From contig NZ_CP044972.1 of assembly GCF_010104355.1 (NCBI RefSeq), positions 1,488,001 to 1,552,000 of the forward strand: a stretch of 64,000 nt of DNA. The letters are read 5' to 3'. The DNA is from Hydrogenophaga sp. PBL-H3 (GTDB taxonomy: Bacteria; Pseudomonadota; Gammaproteobacteria; Burkholderiales; Burkholderiaceae_C). The position numbers and the translations under genes were made by a program. This document shows positions 42,290-49,579 of the stretch, in pieces. The notes below the pieces were generated by a model. It saw only the letters and a program-made list of their open reading frames with translations. It did not search any database and had not been told where the DNA came from. How positions within the stretch are numbered: position 1 is the first letter of the stretch; each line of letters begins with the position of its first letter.

Positions 42290-43522
42290 TCACAGCAGCG
42301 TCCCCGGCGCCGTGTCGATGTCGTGCTGCGAACGGGGGTGGGACGACTCCCGGGCTTCGCCCACCTCGGCCAGGGCACGGCGTTCGGCCTGGTTGATCAC
42401 CTCCATCGGCGAGGAGCCGTCGGGTTCGAGCGTGATCACCCCCATGCCCAGTTGGGGTGTGAACGGCTGGTAGGTCTGCTTCGCATCCATCACGGACAGT
42501 GGCATGGCCACAGTGGAGCGCAGGCGGGTCAACGTCTCGAATGCCGCCTTGTTGACCTTGTCGCTGGAGAGCACCACCACAAAGCAACGCGGGTGGTAGA
42601 GCCCCACCACGCACCGAAAGCCCGCCGCGCGGCGCACCCGGGCCGCCAGCGTCGTGAGGATCTGGTGTTCCGTACCTCGTCCGGGTGCATCGGCCAGCTC
42701 ATACAGGTTGCTCACATGCAGACAGACCACGGTGCAGACGCCGCCGCGTCGCGCCGCGCGCCAGAAAACGTGTTCGACCTCGGAGAGCAGCGCCGCCCCG
42801 GTGGGCAGGCCCGTGGCGGGCTCCACACCTTTCTCCAGGCGCGCGAGGCGTGCCAGTTCGCGGTTGTACCGGTTGCGCACCAGGCCCAGCACCGACGCGA
42901 TGAGGAAATAGGCCAGGGTGAACACGGCGGTGGCCAGCCAGGTGCCCAGGCCCAGCCCCTGCACGCTCAAGCCTCGCGCATAAAGCCCCACCGTGGCGAC
43001 CGCCAGGCACACCATGCCCGCACCCATCCAGCGCGCCAGCGGGTCGCCCAGCTTGGCCGCGCGAATGACCGCCACCAGGCCCAGCAGCACCGGTATCAGG
43101 TTGACCGTGGCCGCCAGCATGAGCAGCGCATGGAAATCCGTCGGGTCCACCTGCAGGGACATGGCTGTCAGGGCCAGCGCCACCAGAAAGATGGCCGTGC
43201 CGCCCAGCGCGGTGAGGTTGTGCACCAGCGCGTCTTCGCGCACACCGCCCAGCCAGGTGCCCAGAAAGTACAGCGCCATGGCGCCCGCCAGCGGCCCCAG
43301 GCTGGCCTTGAGAACCATCATCAAGCGCTCGGGCATCTCCGGAAAAAACACCTCGGGCAGACCCGTCATGACCACACAACTGGCGCCAGCGATCAACACG
43401 AAGAGCAGGTTGCGCAACGATCCCCTGGAGCGGCTGGCCAGCGCGTCGCCCAGCGCCACGGCGGACAAGGTCAACAAGCCCCCCAGCATGGCCGACCACA
43501 CAGCAGTTTCAGTTACAGGCAT
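42290..43522 (-). CDS. Membrane protein with degenerate GGDEF domain
   Basis: About 410 residues from ATG 43522; ATG 43531 and 43564 are other options and none has a clear ribosome site. Six to seven membrane helices fill the first 215 residues. The C-terminal half resembles a GGDEF domain (EKGVEPATGLPTGAALLSEVEHV, TTLAARVRRAAGFRCVVG) but the signature GGDEF is replaced by LYHPRCF (about residue 330), so it cannot make cyclic-di-GMP in the usual way. May act as a receptor or be a scaffold. The final third retains the fold ending AMPLSVM...GVITLEPDG, EVINQAERRALAEV. Confidence 0.7.
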   Translation of the reverse strand: MPVTETAVWSAMLGGLLTLSAVALGDALASRSRGSLRNLLFVLIAGASCVVMTGLPEVFFPEMPERLMMVLKASLGPLAGAMALYFLGTWLGGVREDALVHNLTALGGTAIFLVALALTAMSLQVDPTDFHALLMLAATVNLIPVLLGLVAVIRAAKLGDPLARWMGAGMVCLAVATVGLYARGLSVQGLGLGTWLATAVFTLAYFLIASVLGLVRNRYNRELARLARLEKGVEPATGLPTGAALLSEVEHVFWRAARRGGVCTVVCLHVSNLYELADAPGRGTEHQILTTLAARVRRAAGFRCVVGLYHPRCFVVVLSSDKVNKAAFETLTRLRSTVAMPLSVMDAKQTYQPFTPQLGMGVITLEPDGSSPMEVINQAERRALAEVGEARESSHPRSQHDIDTAPGTLL

Positions 43523-43649
43523 CCGGCGCATTGTGGTGGGCTGGGGGCAAATGCCCTGAGACATTTGTCACACTGGAAACAGCGCAGACGCATTTCGCCC
43601 CCGGCTTTTTCACCAAAACCACCCTGGGCGATGCGCCTACAGTCGGGCC

Positions 43650-44486
43650 ATGACCTTTGTGTTGGCCCCAGCGCCAGAAACCTGCCCCGGCCACGCCGTC
43701 TCCCACCTGCGAGCCCGGCGCCTGGCCGCCAGCGCCAAACCCTTCGTGGCCCGGGGCTCGGGCGGTGGGCGTTGCGCCGGCTGCCGTCTCATCGCCAGCC
43801 ACTGCCTGTGCGCCTTGCGTCCGAGGGTGGCCACGCGCGCCGGGGTGTGCCTGGTCATGGGTGACATCGAGGCCCTCAAACCCAGCAACACCGGCTGGCT
43901 GGTGGCCGATGTGGTGGCCGACACCTGGGCCTTTGGCTGGACCCGCACCGGGGTAGAGCCGGGTCTGCTGGCCCTGCTGGCCGACCCGCAGTGGCAGCCC
44001 GTGCTGGTCTTTCCGGGTGAATTTGTGTCGCCCGAGCGGGTGGTGACCGACCTGCCGCCCGCCGGGCAAGGGGGCAGGAAGCCGCTGTTCGTGTTGCTTG
44101 ACGGCACCTGGTCCGAAGCCCGCAAGATGTTTCGCAAGAGCCCCTATCTGGATGCGCTGCCCGTGCTCAGCCTGCACCCCGATCAGGTGTCCAACTACCG
44201 GCTGCGGCGCTCCGCGCGCGAGAGCCATTTCTGCACCTCGGAGGTGGCGGCGCTGTGCCTGGCGCTGGCCGGCGAGACCCACGCTGCACAGAGCCTGGCG
44301 GCCTGGCTCGACGTGTTCACCACGCACTACCTCAGCGCCAAACGCAGCGTGGTGCTCGACCGCGAGAGCGAGCCACACCAGCGACTGCGCGCGCTGGCTG
44401 TTTCGGACCCAGCCCTTTATCCGGCCGGAATCTCGGGCGTCACCAGCAACCCGAGCAGTTGCAGCGAGTCCTGCCAGCCCAGGTAA
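43650..44486 (+). CDS. tapT: tRNA-uridine aminocarboxypropyltransferase (DTW domain)
   Basis: 278 residues. DTW-domain family, which adds the acp group from SAM to uridine 47 of tRNA (acp3U). The Cys cluster CAGCRLIASHCLCAL (about residue 42) binds zinc in the family. The DTW-type motif appears as LLDGTWSEARKMFRKSPYL (about residue 150). The last 70 bases overlap the convergent AHSA1-like gene, and the tail beyond about residue 255 (VTSNPSSCSESCQPR) is probably not part of the fold, being antisense to a better conserved sequence. Confidence 0.83.
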   Translation: MTFVLAPAPETCPGHAVSHLRARRLAASAKPFVARGSGGGRCAGCRLIASHCLCALRPRVATRAGVCLVMGDIEALKPSNTGWLVADVVADTWAFGWTRTGVEPGLLALLADPQWQPVLVFPGEFVSPERVVTDLPPAGQGGRKPLFVLLDGTWSEARKMFRKSPYLDALPVLSLHPDQVSNYRLRRSARESHFCTSEVAALCLALAGETHAAQSLAAWLDVFTTHYLSAKRSVVLDRESEPHQRLRALAVSDPALYPAGISGVTSNPSSCSESCQPR

Positions 44487-44866
44487 CAACCCTCCACCGG
44501 AATGGCGGCGGGAATGCCCGCCTGCACCACATGCATCTCGGTGCCCACCGACACCGCCTTGAGCGTGACCGTGGTGCGCATCTCGCCCGCCAGGCCGGGG
44601 TCATCGAACACATCGGTGTTGACGATGCGCTCAAAGGGGACCAGCTCCAGGTACCTGCCGCCGAAAACGTGTACCTGACCATTGCTCAGGTTGGTGAACT
44701 GCATGCGGTAGCTGCCACCGACGGTAGCGTTCATCTCCAGGACCCGGCCCGTGAAGCCGTGCGGCGGCAACCACTTGGCCATGGCGTCGGGGTCGAGAAA
44801 GGCGCGGTACACACGCTCGGGCGGTGCTGCGAATACGCGGTGCAGGGTGACGGTGCCGGTGGTCAT
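44417..44866 (-). CDS. AHSA1/SRPBCC-like protein
   Basis: 149 residues. START-like fold: TLHRVFAAPPERVYRAFLDPDAMAKWLPPHGFTG at the N-terminus and GCYLGWQDSLQLLGLLVTPE at the C-terminus are typical of activator-of-Hsp90-type SRPBCC proteins. Ligand unknown. 3' end overlaps tapT by 70 bases in the convergent direction. Confidence 0.85.
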   Translation of the reverse strand: MTTGTVTLHRVFAAPPERVYRAFLDPDAMAKWLPPHGFTGRVLEMNATVGGSYRMQFTNLSNGQVHVFGGRYLELVPFERIVNTDVFDDPGLAGEMRTTVTLKAVSVGTEMHVVQAGIPAAIPVEGCYLGWQDSLQLLGLLVTPEIPAG

Positions 44867-44992
44867 CGTGAGGTCCTTTCAAGGGGTGGTTGATGTTGAG
44901 GCGCAGAGATCGCTCGTGTCCACCCCTTCACGACGAAGTCGTTGGCCGGTTTTCGACAAGCGCGCCGCAGACCCGGTGCTAAGCTGCCCGCC

Positions 44993-45541
44993 ATGGTTAC
45001 GGCCCCCGCTTCTCGCTTGATCTGTTTCAACAAGCCCTATGGCGTCTTGAGCCAGTTCACCCCTGAGGGGCGCTGGCGCGGCCTCAAAGACTTCATCGAC
45101 ATCCCGGGCGTTTACGTGGCCGGCCGGCTCGACGCCGACAGCGAGGGCCTGCTGCTGCTGACCAACGACGGCCAACTGCAGGCCCGTATCAGCGATCCGC
45201 GCCACAAGATGGAAAAAACCTACTGGGTGCAGGTGGAGGGCGTGCCAGACGAGGCCGCCCTGGCGGCCTTGCGCCAGGGCGTGCAGCTCAACGACGGCCC
45301 CACCCGCCCGGCCCGCGCGCGCGCCATGTCCGAGCCGGCTGCGCTGTGGGACCGCAATCCACCCGTGCGCGTTCGCCAGTCCATCCCCACCAGCTGGCTG
45401 GAGCTGGTGATCACGGAAGGCCGCAACCGCCAGGTGCGCCGCATGACCGCCGCCGTGCGCCACCCCACGCTGCGCCTCATCCGCGCGGCCATCGGGCCGC
45501 ACGCGCTGCAAGACCTGGCGCCCGGCGCCCTGCGCGGCTGA
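44993..45541 (+). CDS. rluE: 23S rRNA pseudouridine synthase, RluE type
   Basis: 182 residues from ATG 44993. RsuA-family fold without the S4 domain, as in RluE. Catalytic Asp47 in [17 protein letters not shown], preceded by [16 protein letters not shown] and followed by KTYWVQVEG and [16 protein letters not shown]. RluE makes pseudouridine 2457 in E. coli 23S rRNA. Likely co-transcribed with pcp, 17 bases downstream. Confidence 0.9.
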   Translation: MVTAPASRLICFNKPYGVLSQFTPEGRWRGLKDFIDIPGVYVAGRLDADSEGLLLLTNDGQLQARISDPRHKMEKTYWVQVEGVPDEAALAALRQGVQLNDGPTRPARARAMSEPAALWDRNPPVRVRQSIPTSWLELVITEGRNRQVRRMTAAVRHPTLRLIRAAIGPHALQDLAPGALRG

Positions 45542-45558
45542 ATGCGCCGGTTCAACCC

Positions 45559-46200
45559 ATGACGAAGAAGATCCTGCTCACCGGTTTTGACGCCTTCGGC
45601 GGCGCTGCCCTGAACCCCAGCTGGCTGGCCGTGAAAGCGCTGCACGGCCGGCAGATCCGCGGGCACACGGTGGTGGCCGCACAGCTGCCCACCGTGTTTG
45701 ACGCATCGCTGCATGAACTGAACGCGTTGTTGAAAGTGCACCGGCCCGCGCTGGTGGTCTGCGTGGGCCAGGCCGGCGGGCGCAGCGCGCTGTCGCTGGA
45801 GCGCGTGGCCATCAACGTGAACGACGCGCCCATCGCCGACAACGCCGGGGCGCAGCCTGTGGACACGGCAGTGAAGCCCGGCGCTCCGGCGGCCTATTTC
45901 ACAAGCCTGCCCATCAAGGCCATGCTGGCCGCGCTGCAAGCCGAGGGCGTGGCGGCCGAGGTGTCGCAGACCGCCGGCACCTTCGTCTGCAACCACGTGT
46001 TTTACGGGTTGATGCACGCGCTGGCCACGCAGCGAGGCTTGAAGCACACGCGCGGCGGGTTTGTGCACGTGCCCTGGCTGCCGGAGCAGGGCACACCCAG
46101 CATGCTGCTGGACGACATCGTGCGAGGGCTGCGGCTGGCGGTGCGCTGCGCGATGCTGGTGGGGCAAGACACGGCGCTCGGTGCGGGCACCACGAACTGA
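45559..46200 (+). CDS. pcp: Pyroglutamyl-peptidase I (pyrrolidone-carboxylate peptidase)
   Basis: 213 residues. Removes N-terminal pyroglutamate from peptides. Cysteine peptidase triad Glu81 (LERVAINVNDA), Cys144 (TAGTFVCNHVFY) and His170 (GGFVHVPWLPEQ) is complete; N-terminus TGFDAFGGAALNPSW is the family block. Cytoplasmic. Its TGA abuts the stop of the convergent GIY-YIG-like gene with no gap. Confidence 0.93.
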   Translation: MTKKILLTGFDAFGGAALNPSWLAVKALHGRQIRGHTVVAAQLPTVFDASLHELNALLKVHRPALVVCVGQAGGRSALSLERVAINVNDAPIADNAGAQPVDTAVKPGAPAAYFTSLPIKAMLAALQAEGVAAEVSQTAGTFVCNHVFYGLMHALATQRGLKHTRGGFVHVPWLPEQGTPSMLLDDIVRGLRLAVRCAMLVGQDTALGAGTTN

Positions 46201-46527
46201 TCAGGCCTGCCAGACCCCGAAGCCCGCCGAGCGCAGGTCGATCCCGACCTCGATCTCCTTGTCCACCGCGTCGGCGTACTTCATCGGATTGAAGCCCTCG
46301 TACAGATCGGGCAACAAGCGCAGGCCGTACTTCATCACATACGCGTTCGACTGGATGCCCGCCTTGTGCTTGTCAAACCGCACGTCCGGGTCCAGCCCCG
46401 TCATGCCCACGTACACGCAGGGCTTGCCTTCCACATAACCCGGGTTGTTCTTGCGGAAGCGAGGCTCGAGCAGCACGTCTCTGGAGAGCTCGATCACGTA
46501 GACGTGGTGGTGGGGGTGGCGGGCCAT
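46201..46527 (-). CDS. GIY-YIG-like protein, third gene of the HTH-MNT/HEPN operon
   Basis: 108 residues. The elements of a GIY-YIG nuclease can be picked out: VYVI (9-12), VYVGMTG (38-44), Arg50 and His54 in DVRFDKHK, and Glu91/Glu93 in DKEIEVG. The loops are longer than in UvrC. Homologues, as I recall them, are annotated hypothetical. Its ATG begins the base after the stop of the HEPN-like gene, so translation must be coupled. A nuclease or RNA-processing role in the same module as HEPN and nucleotidyltransferase is inference. Confidence 0.65.
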   Translation of the reverse strand: MARHPHHHVYVIELSRDVLLEPRFRKNNPGYVEGKPCVYVGMTGLDPDVRFDKHKAGIQSNAYVMKYGLRLLPDLYEGFNPMKYADAVDKEIEVGIDLRSAGFGVWQA

Positions 46528-46935
46528 CTACGCGTTCAAGGCCTTTGCAACCCGCTCTGCCGCCGCGATCAGATCGGTCACCAGACGCTCGTCCACTTCC
46601 ATCAATCCCTCGTATTCGCCGAGGTTGCGTTTGTTGTGGCACAGGTCCAGCACGCGCCAAACCTCTGGCCCCAGGCCCAGCGTGTGGGGAAGGACCTGAA
46701 AGACGATGTAGCGGTTACTCGCTCGAAACCCTTTGCGGCGCAAGGCCGCCAGGCACAGGGCGTGAGCCGCGTTGTAGGCCAGGTCGAAACGACTTTCAAG
46801 CGCCAGCGCGGCGTTGCGCGCATCTGCCAACCTTGCTGTACCGGTGCGTATCAAGCCCGATGTTTCGTTGTCATCCGGTGCCTCGGCTTTCAGGGCCCTG
46901 CCGGGACCGCTCAAGTTTTCAAGTGGTTGTGTCAT
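46528..46935 (-). CDS. HEPN-like protein (putative toxin or partner of the nucleotidyltransferase)
   Basis: 135 residues, mainly helical: RTGTARLADARNAALALESRFDLAYNAAHALCLAALRRKGF, then VLDLCHNKRNLGEYEG (residues 96-110). This helix pair is the HEPN arrangement, of the kind seen in SAV_6107-like members. The canonical RNase motif R-x4-6-H is not intact: Arg103-Asn104 are followed by Tyr108 instead of His, so RNase activity is doubtful. It overlaps the upstream nucleotidyltransferase gene by 17 bases. HEPN/MNT pairs are known toxin-antitoxin modules in which the MNT enzyme AMPylates the HEPN protein. Confidence 0.72.
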   Translation of the reverse strand: MTQPLENLSGPGRALKAEAPDDNETSGLIRTGTARLADARNAALALESRFDLAYNAAHALCLAALRRKGFRASNRYIVFQVLPHTLGLGPEVWRVLDLCHNKRNLGEYEGLMEVDERLVTDLIAAAERVAKALNA

Positions 46936-47536
46936 GGGTCGGCTCCTCCTCGCCGATCAGCCATATCCTGGGCTGTTGCATCACACGTGTGACGAACGCA
47001 TTGTCTTGGGCTGCACGTCGCTCAAACTCCTCGGGGGTATAGATCGTGGGGTTCACCGTGCGCCCCAGCGTTTGGCTGGCGGTCTCCAGTGCGCCAAACA
47101 CCTCCCCATAGCGCAGACTGGGACTCACGATCAAAAGGTCCACGTCGCTTTGCGCAGTGTCCTGTTGGCTGGCCATGGAGCCAAACACAAAAGCCAATTG
47201 GATCGTTGGCGCCAGAGGCGCCAGCGCGGCACGCAACACATCACCCAGCCCCATGGTCTTGAGCACCAGCCCTCGCAGCTCGGCAAACACCGGAGAAGCC
47301 ACGTTGGCCTGGTAGTGCTTCTGGTTGCCCTGTTTGCGCGCTGTGATGAGGCCTGCCTCGCACAGGCCCGCTAGCTCGCGCTGCACAGCACCCTTGCCCG
47401 ACTGAGCAATCGCGATCAATTCATTGGCGTAGAAGCTGCGGTCCGGTGTGCCAAACAGGACGGCCAGTACCCGTTGCCGGACCTTTGGAAACAAGGCGTC
47501 GGCTGTACCGGAAGGGAGAGGAGTGTTTATATTCAT
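46919..47536 (-). CDS. Winged-helix / minimal nucleotidyltransferase (MNT) fusion
   Basis: 205 residues. N-terminal winged helix (residues 15-80: RQRVLAVLFGTPDRSFYANELIA, then a recognition helix GAVQRELAGLCEAGLITARKQGNQKHY) fused to an MNT domain with GS-x10-DVD as GSMASQQDTAQSDVDLLIV (Gly119-Ser120, Asp131, Asp133). Expected to be a DNA-binding autoregulator and an AMP-transferring antitoxin in one protein. Start ATG 47536 has no ribosome site; the palindrome ACCCAAATTGGGT ends one base before it. First gene of a three-gene operon. Confidence 0.8.
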   Translation of the reverse strand: MNINTPLPSGTADALFPKVRQRVLAVLFGTPDRSFYANELIAIAQSGKGAVQRELAGLCEAGLITARKQGNQKHYQANVASPVFAELRGLVLKTMGLGDVLRAALAPLAPTIQLAFVFGSMASQQDTAQSDVDLLIVSPSLRYGEVFGALETASQTLGRTVNPTIYTPEEFERRAAQDNAFVTRVMQQPRIWLIGEEEPTHDTTT

Positions 47537-47582
47537 ACCCAAATTGGGTCCGATAGTACCTTATTTGGGGTTTATCGGTGAA
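47537..47582 (-). promoter_or_regulatory. Promoter and two operators of the HTH-MNT/HEPN/GIY operon
   Basis: On the minus strand: -35-like TTCACC (47577-47582), 18-base spacer, -10-like TACTAT (47553-47558). Palindrome ACCCAAATTGGGT (47537-47549) covers the expected transcript start and abuts the ATG; a related site ACCTTATTTGGGGT (47558-47571) lies between -35 and -10. This is the layout of an autorepressed promoter. The promoter overlaps the 3' end of the HugZ-like gene. Confidence 0.55.
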
Positions 47583-48082
47583 GCACAACATCCAGCCATA
47601 CGAGCACAGTCGCCACTCACGACAGCCCGCAGGCGCTCACCCACAAGCGACATGGCCCGTCCAAAGCCGGCCACCCAGCGCAGTGATTCGGGCTCGATGA
47701 TGAAGAGCGAAAAGTCCCCAAACGAAAACAAGGGCTCGGCGTCGGGCAGTTTGGCCAGGTAAGCCTGGCGCGCCTGCTCGTACCCGGGCGAGTCTGGCGG
47801 GCACTGCCGCGCCCGGCCTTGCACGCTGGCGCGGGGCAGGGCCAGCGGTGAGTCTGCAGCGGCCAGCGGCGCCGTCACCAGCAGCGCCACCGCCGGGTTC
47901 TGCAGCATGTCCTGCGTGTGGGTGGCCAGCTGGCTCACATGAATGACGAAGCCCGCGCCGTCGGGCAGCAGCGCAAACGGCACCATGGACACGGCGGGCG
48001 CGCCCTTGTGCAGCGTGGCCAGCGAGGCCACGGGCTGCGTGCGCAGCAGAGACATCAAAGCAGCGGAGTCGGAGGCGTCCAT
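47561..48082 (-). CDS. HugZ-like pyridoxamine 5'-phosphate oxidase family protein
   Basis: 173 residues from ATG 48082. Split-barrel FMN-binding fold: SLLRTQPVASLATLHKGAPAVSMVPFALLPDGAGFVIHVSQLATHTQDML and the end YLAKLPDAEPLFSFGDFSLFIIEPESLRWVAGFGRA. Family members bind haem or flavin. The stop codon lies inside the promoter of the next operon. Nine bases after the LysR stop on the same strand. Confidence 0.82.
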   Translation of the reverse strand: MDASDSAALMSLLRTQPVASLATLHKGAPAVSMVPFALLPDGAGFVIHVSQLATHTQDMLQNPAVALLVTAPLAAADSPLALPRASVQGRARQCPPDSPGYEQARQAYLAKLPDAEPLFSFGDFSLFIIEPESLRWVAGFGRAMSLVGERLRAVVSGDCARMAGCCASPINPK

Positions 48083-48090
48083 GGTGCTTG

Positions 48091-49026
48091 TCAGGAATTG
48101 GGTTTGCCCGGCCGCGAAGCCAGCGGCGCATGCACCGCCATCAGCTCCACCACCCAGTCGATGAAGGCCCGCAGTTTCGCACTCACATGGCGGTTGGGCG
48201 GGAAGGCCACATACATCGGCATCGCATCGAATTGCCAGCCGTCGAACAGCGGCACCAGTTCGCCGCGTGCTGCGTGGGCTTGGGCCATGTACTGCGGCAG
48301 CCACAACACGCCCATGCCCGCCACGCCGGCCGCGAGGTAGGCGTTGCCGTCGTCCACCGCCACCACATGGCGCCCCTGCACATGGATGCGCTCGCCATCG
48401 CGGTGCAAGCCCATGGGCGCCACCGTGCCGCTGCGCGCGCGCAGGTAGCCCACCGTGCGGTGGTGGGTGTCTTCCAGCTCACTGGGGTGCCGCGGCGTTC
48501 CGGCGCGCTGCAGGTAGGCCGGTGCGGCATACACGCCCAGCGGCAGGTCGCCCACGTGGCGGGCCACCAGCGACGGGTCGGTGATCTCGCCGCCGCGCAA
48601 CACGCAGTCCACGTTGTCGCCGATCAGGTCCACCATGCGGTCGCTCACGCCCATGTGCAATTGGATCTCGGGGTAGCGCGCGTGAAAGGCTGGCAGCGCC
48701 GGCATCAGGATCAGGCGGGCCAGCGGGCTGGGCACGTCCACACGCAGGCGCCCGCGCGGCGCGGCCAAGGCGCTGGAGAGGCTGGTGTCCGCGTCTTCCA
48801 TGTCGGCCAGCAGGCGCACCACGCGCTCGTAATAAGCGGCGCCATCGGCGGTGATCTTCACCTGCCGCGTGGTGCGGTTGAGCAGCTTCACGCGCAGCCG
48901 CGCTTCGAGCTGTTGCACCAGCTGCGTCACCGTGGTCTTGCTCATGTGCAGCGTCTGTGCCGCCTTGGTGAAGCTGCCGGCTTCCACCACACGGGCAAAG
49001 GCCTGCATCGCATCGAAACGGTCCAT
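48091..49026 (-). CDS. LysR-family transcriptional regulator
   Basis: 311 residues, same subgroup as the regulator at 11314-12231 (opening DRFDAMQAFARVVEAGSFTKAAQTL vs DQIQSIRVFARVVEAGTFTKAAESL; both with the LNRTTR linker and a GRLRVDV effector-domain start). Divergent from the RidA-like gene across a region with a clear palindrome. Probably controls that gene. HTH in residues 1-60, effector domain from about 90. Confidence 0.93.
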   Translation of the reverse strand: MDRFDAMQAFARVVEAGSFTKAAQTLHMSKTTVTQLVQQLEARLRVKLLNRTTRQVKITADGAAYYERVVRLLADMEDADTSLSSALAAPRGRLRVDVPSPLARLILMPALPAFHARYPEIQLHMGVSDRMVDLIGDNVDCVLRGGEITDPSLVARHVGDLPLGVYAAPAYLQRAGTPRHPSELEDTHHRTVGYLRARSGTVAPMGLHRDGERIHVQGRHVVAVDDGNAYLAAGVAGMGVLWLPQYMAQAHAARGELVPLFDGWQFDAMPMYVAFPPNRHVSAKLRAFIDWVVELMAVHAPLASRPGKPNS

Positions 49027-49046
49027 GTCGGTTCCTCGCGCCGGGT

Positions 49047-49118
49047 TGATTGTTTGGGAATCTCAAACAGTCATTGTGCGACTGGCCTGTTTATCCCTGG
49101 GCCGCCGGTGCCTAGAGT
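49047..49118 (+). promoter_or_regulatory. LysR operator and promoter of the RidA-like gene
   Basis: Arms TGATTGTTTG (49047-49056) and CAAACAGTCA (49064-49073) form a 10-bp inverted repeat with one mismatch, centre seven bases, satisfying the LysR T-N11-A rule. Promoter: -35-like TTTATC (49090-49095), 17-base spacer, -10-like TAGAGT (49113-49118). Mirrors 12265-12335. Confidence 0.65.
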
Positions 49119-49151
49119 CCACCCATTGCAACCACTCTCAAGAGGTCTTCC

Positions 49152-49556
49152 ATGTCTGCACGTGATGTTGTTTTTCCGGCCGGGCGCCAGGCGCTGTATG
49201 AAAAAAACCGCTACTCGCCCGCGATCCGGTCCAACGGCTTTTTGTTCGTCTCGGGGCAGGTGGGCAGCCGCCCCGATGGCTCGCCCGAGCCCGAGCTGAA
49301 AGCGCAAGTGAAGCGCGCGTTCGACAACCTGAACGCCATCCTCTCGGCCGCCGGCTGCACCTTCAAGGACGTGGTGGATGTGACTGTCTTCATCGTCGAC
49401 CCCGAGCCCAAGTTTGAAACCATCTGGACAGAGCTCACCGGTCACTGGGGCGACGCACCGTACCCCACGCTCACCGGCGTGGGCGTGACCTGGCTCTACG
49501 GCTTTGATTTCGAGATCAAGGTGATTGCGAAGCTGCCGGAGGCCATGGCGGCCTGA
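49152..49556 (+). CDS. RidA/YjgF-family protein, non-canonical
   Basis: 134 residues. RidA fold is clear: SNGFLFVSGQVGSRPDG, KAQVKRAFDNLNAILSAAGCTFKDVVDVTVFIVD. But the Arg in the PAR motif that deaminates imines in RidA is replaced: the corresponding segment reads YPTLTGVGVTW. So it belongs to a Rid subgroup without imine deaminase activity as far as known. The ribosome site AAGAGG lies eight bases before the ATG. Divergent from LysR and probably its target. Confidence 0.83.
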   Translation: MSARDVVFPAGRQALYEKNRYSPAIRSNGFLFVSGQVGSRPDGSPEPELKAQVKRAFDNLNAILSAAGCTFKDVVDVTVFIVDPEPKFETIWTELTGHWGDAPYPTLTGVGVTWLYGFDFEIKVIAKLPEAMAA

Positions 49557-49579
49557 TCTGCGTGGCCAGCGGGCCGGGT

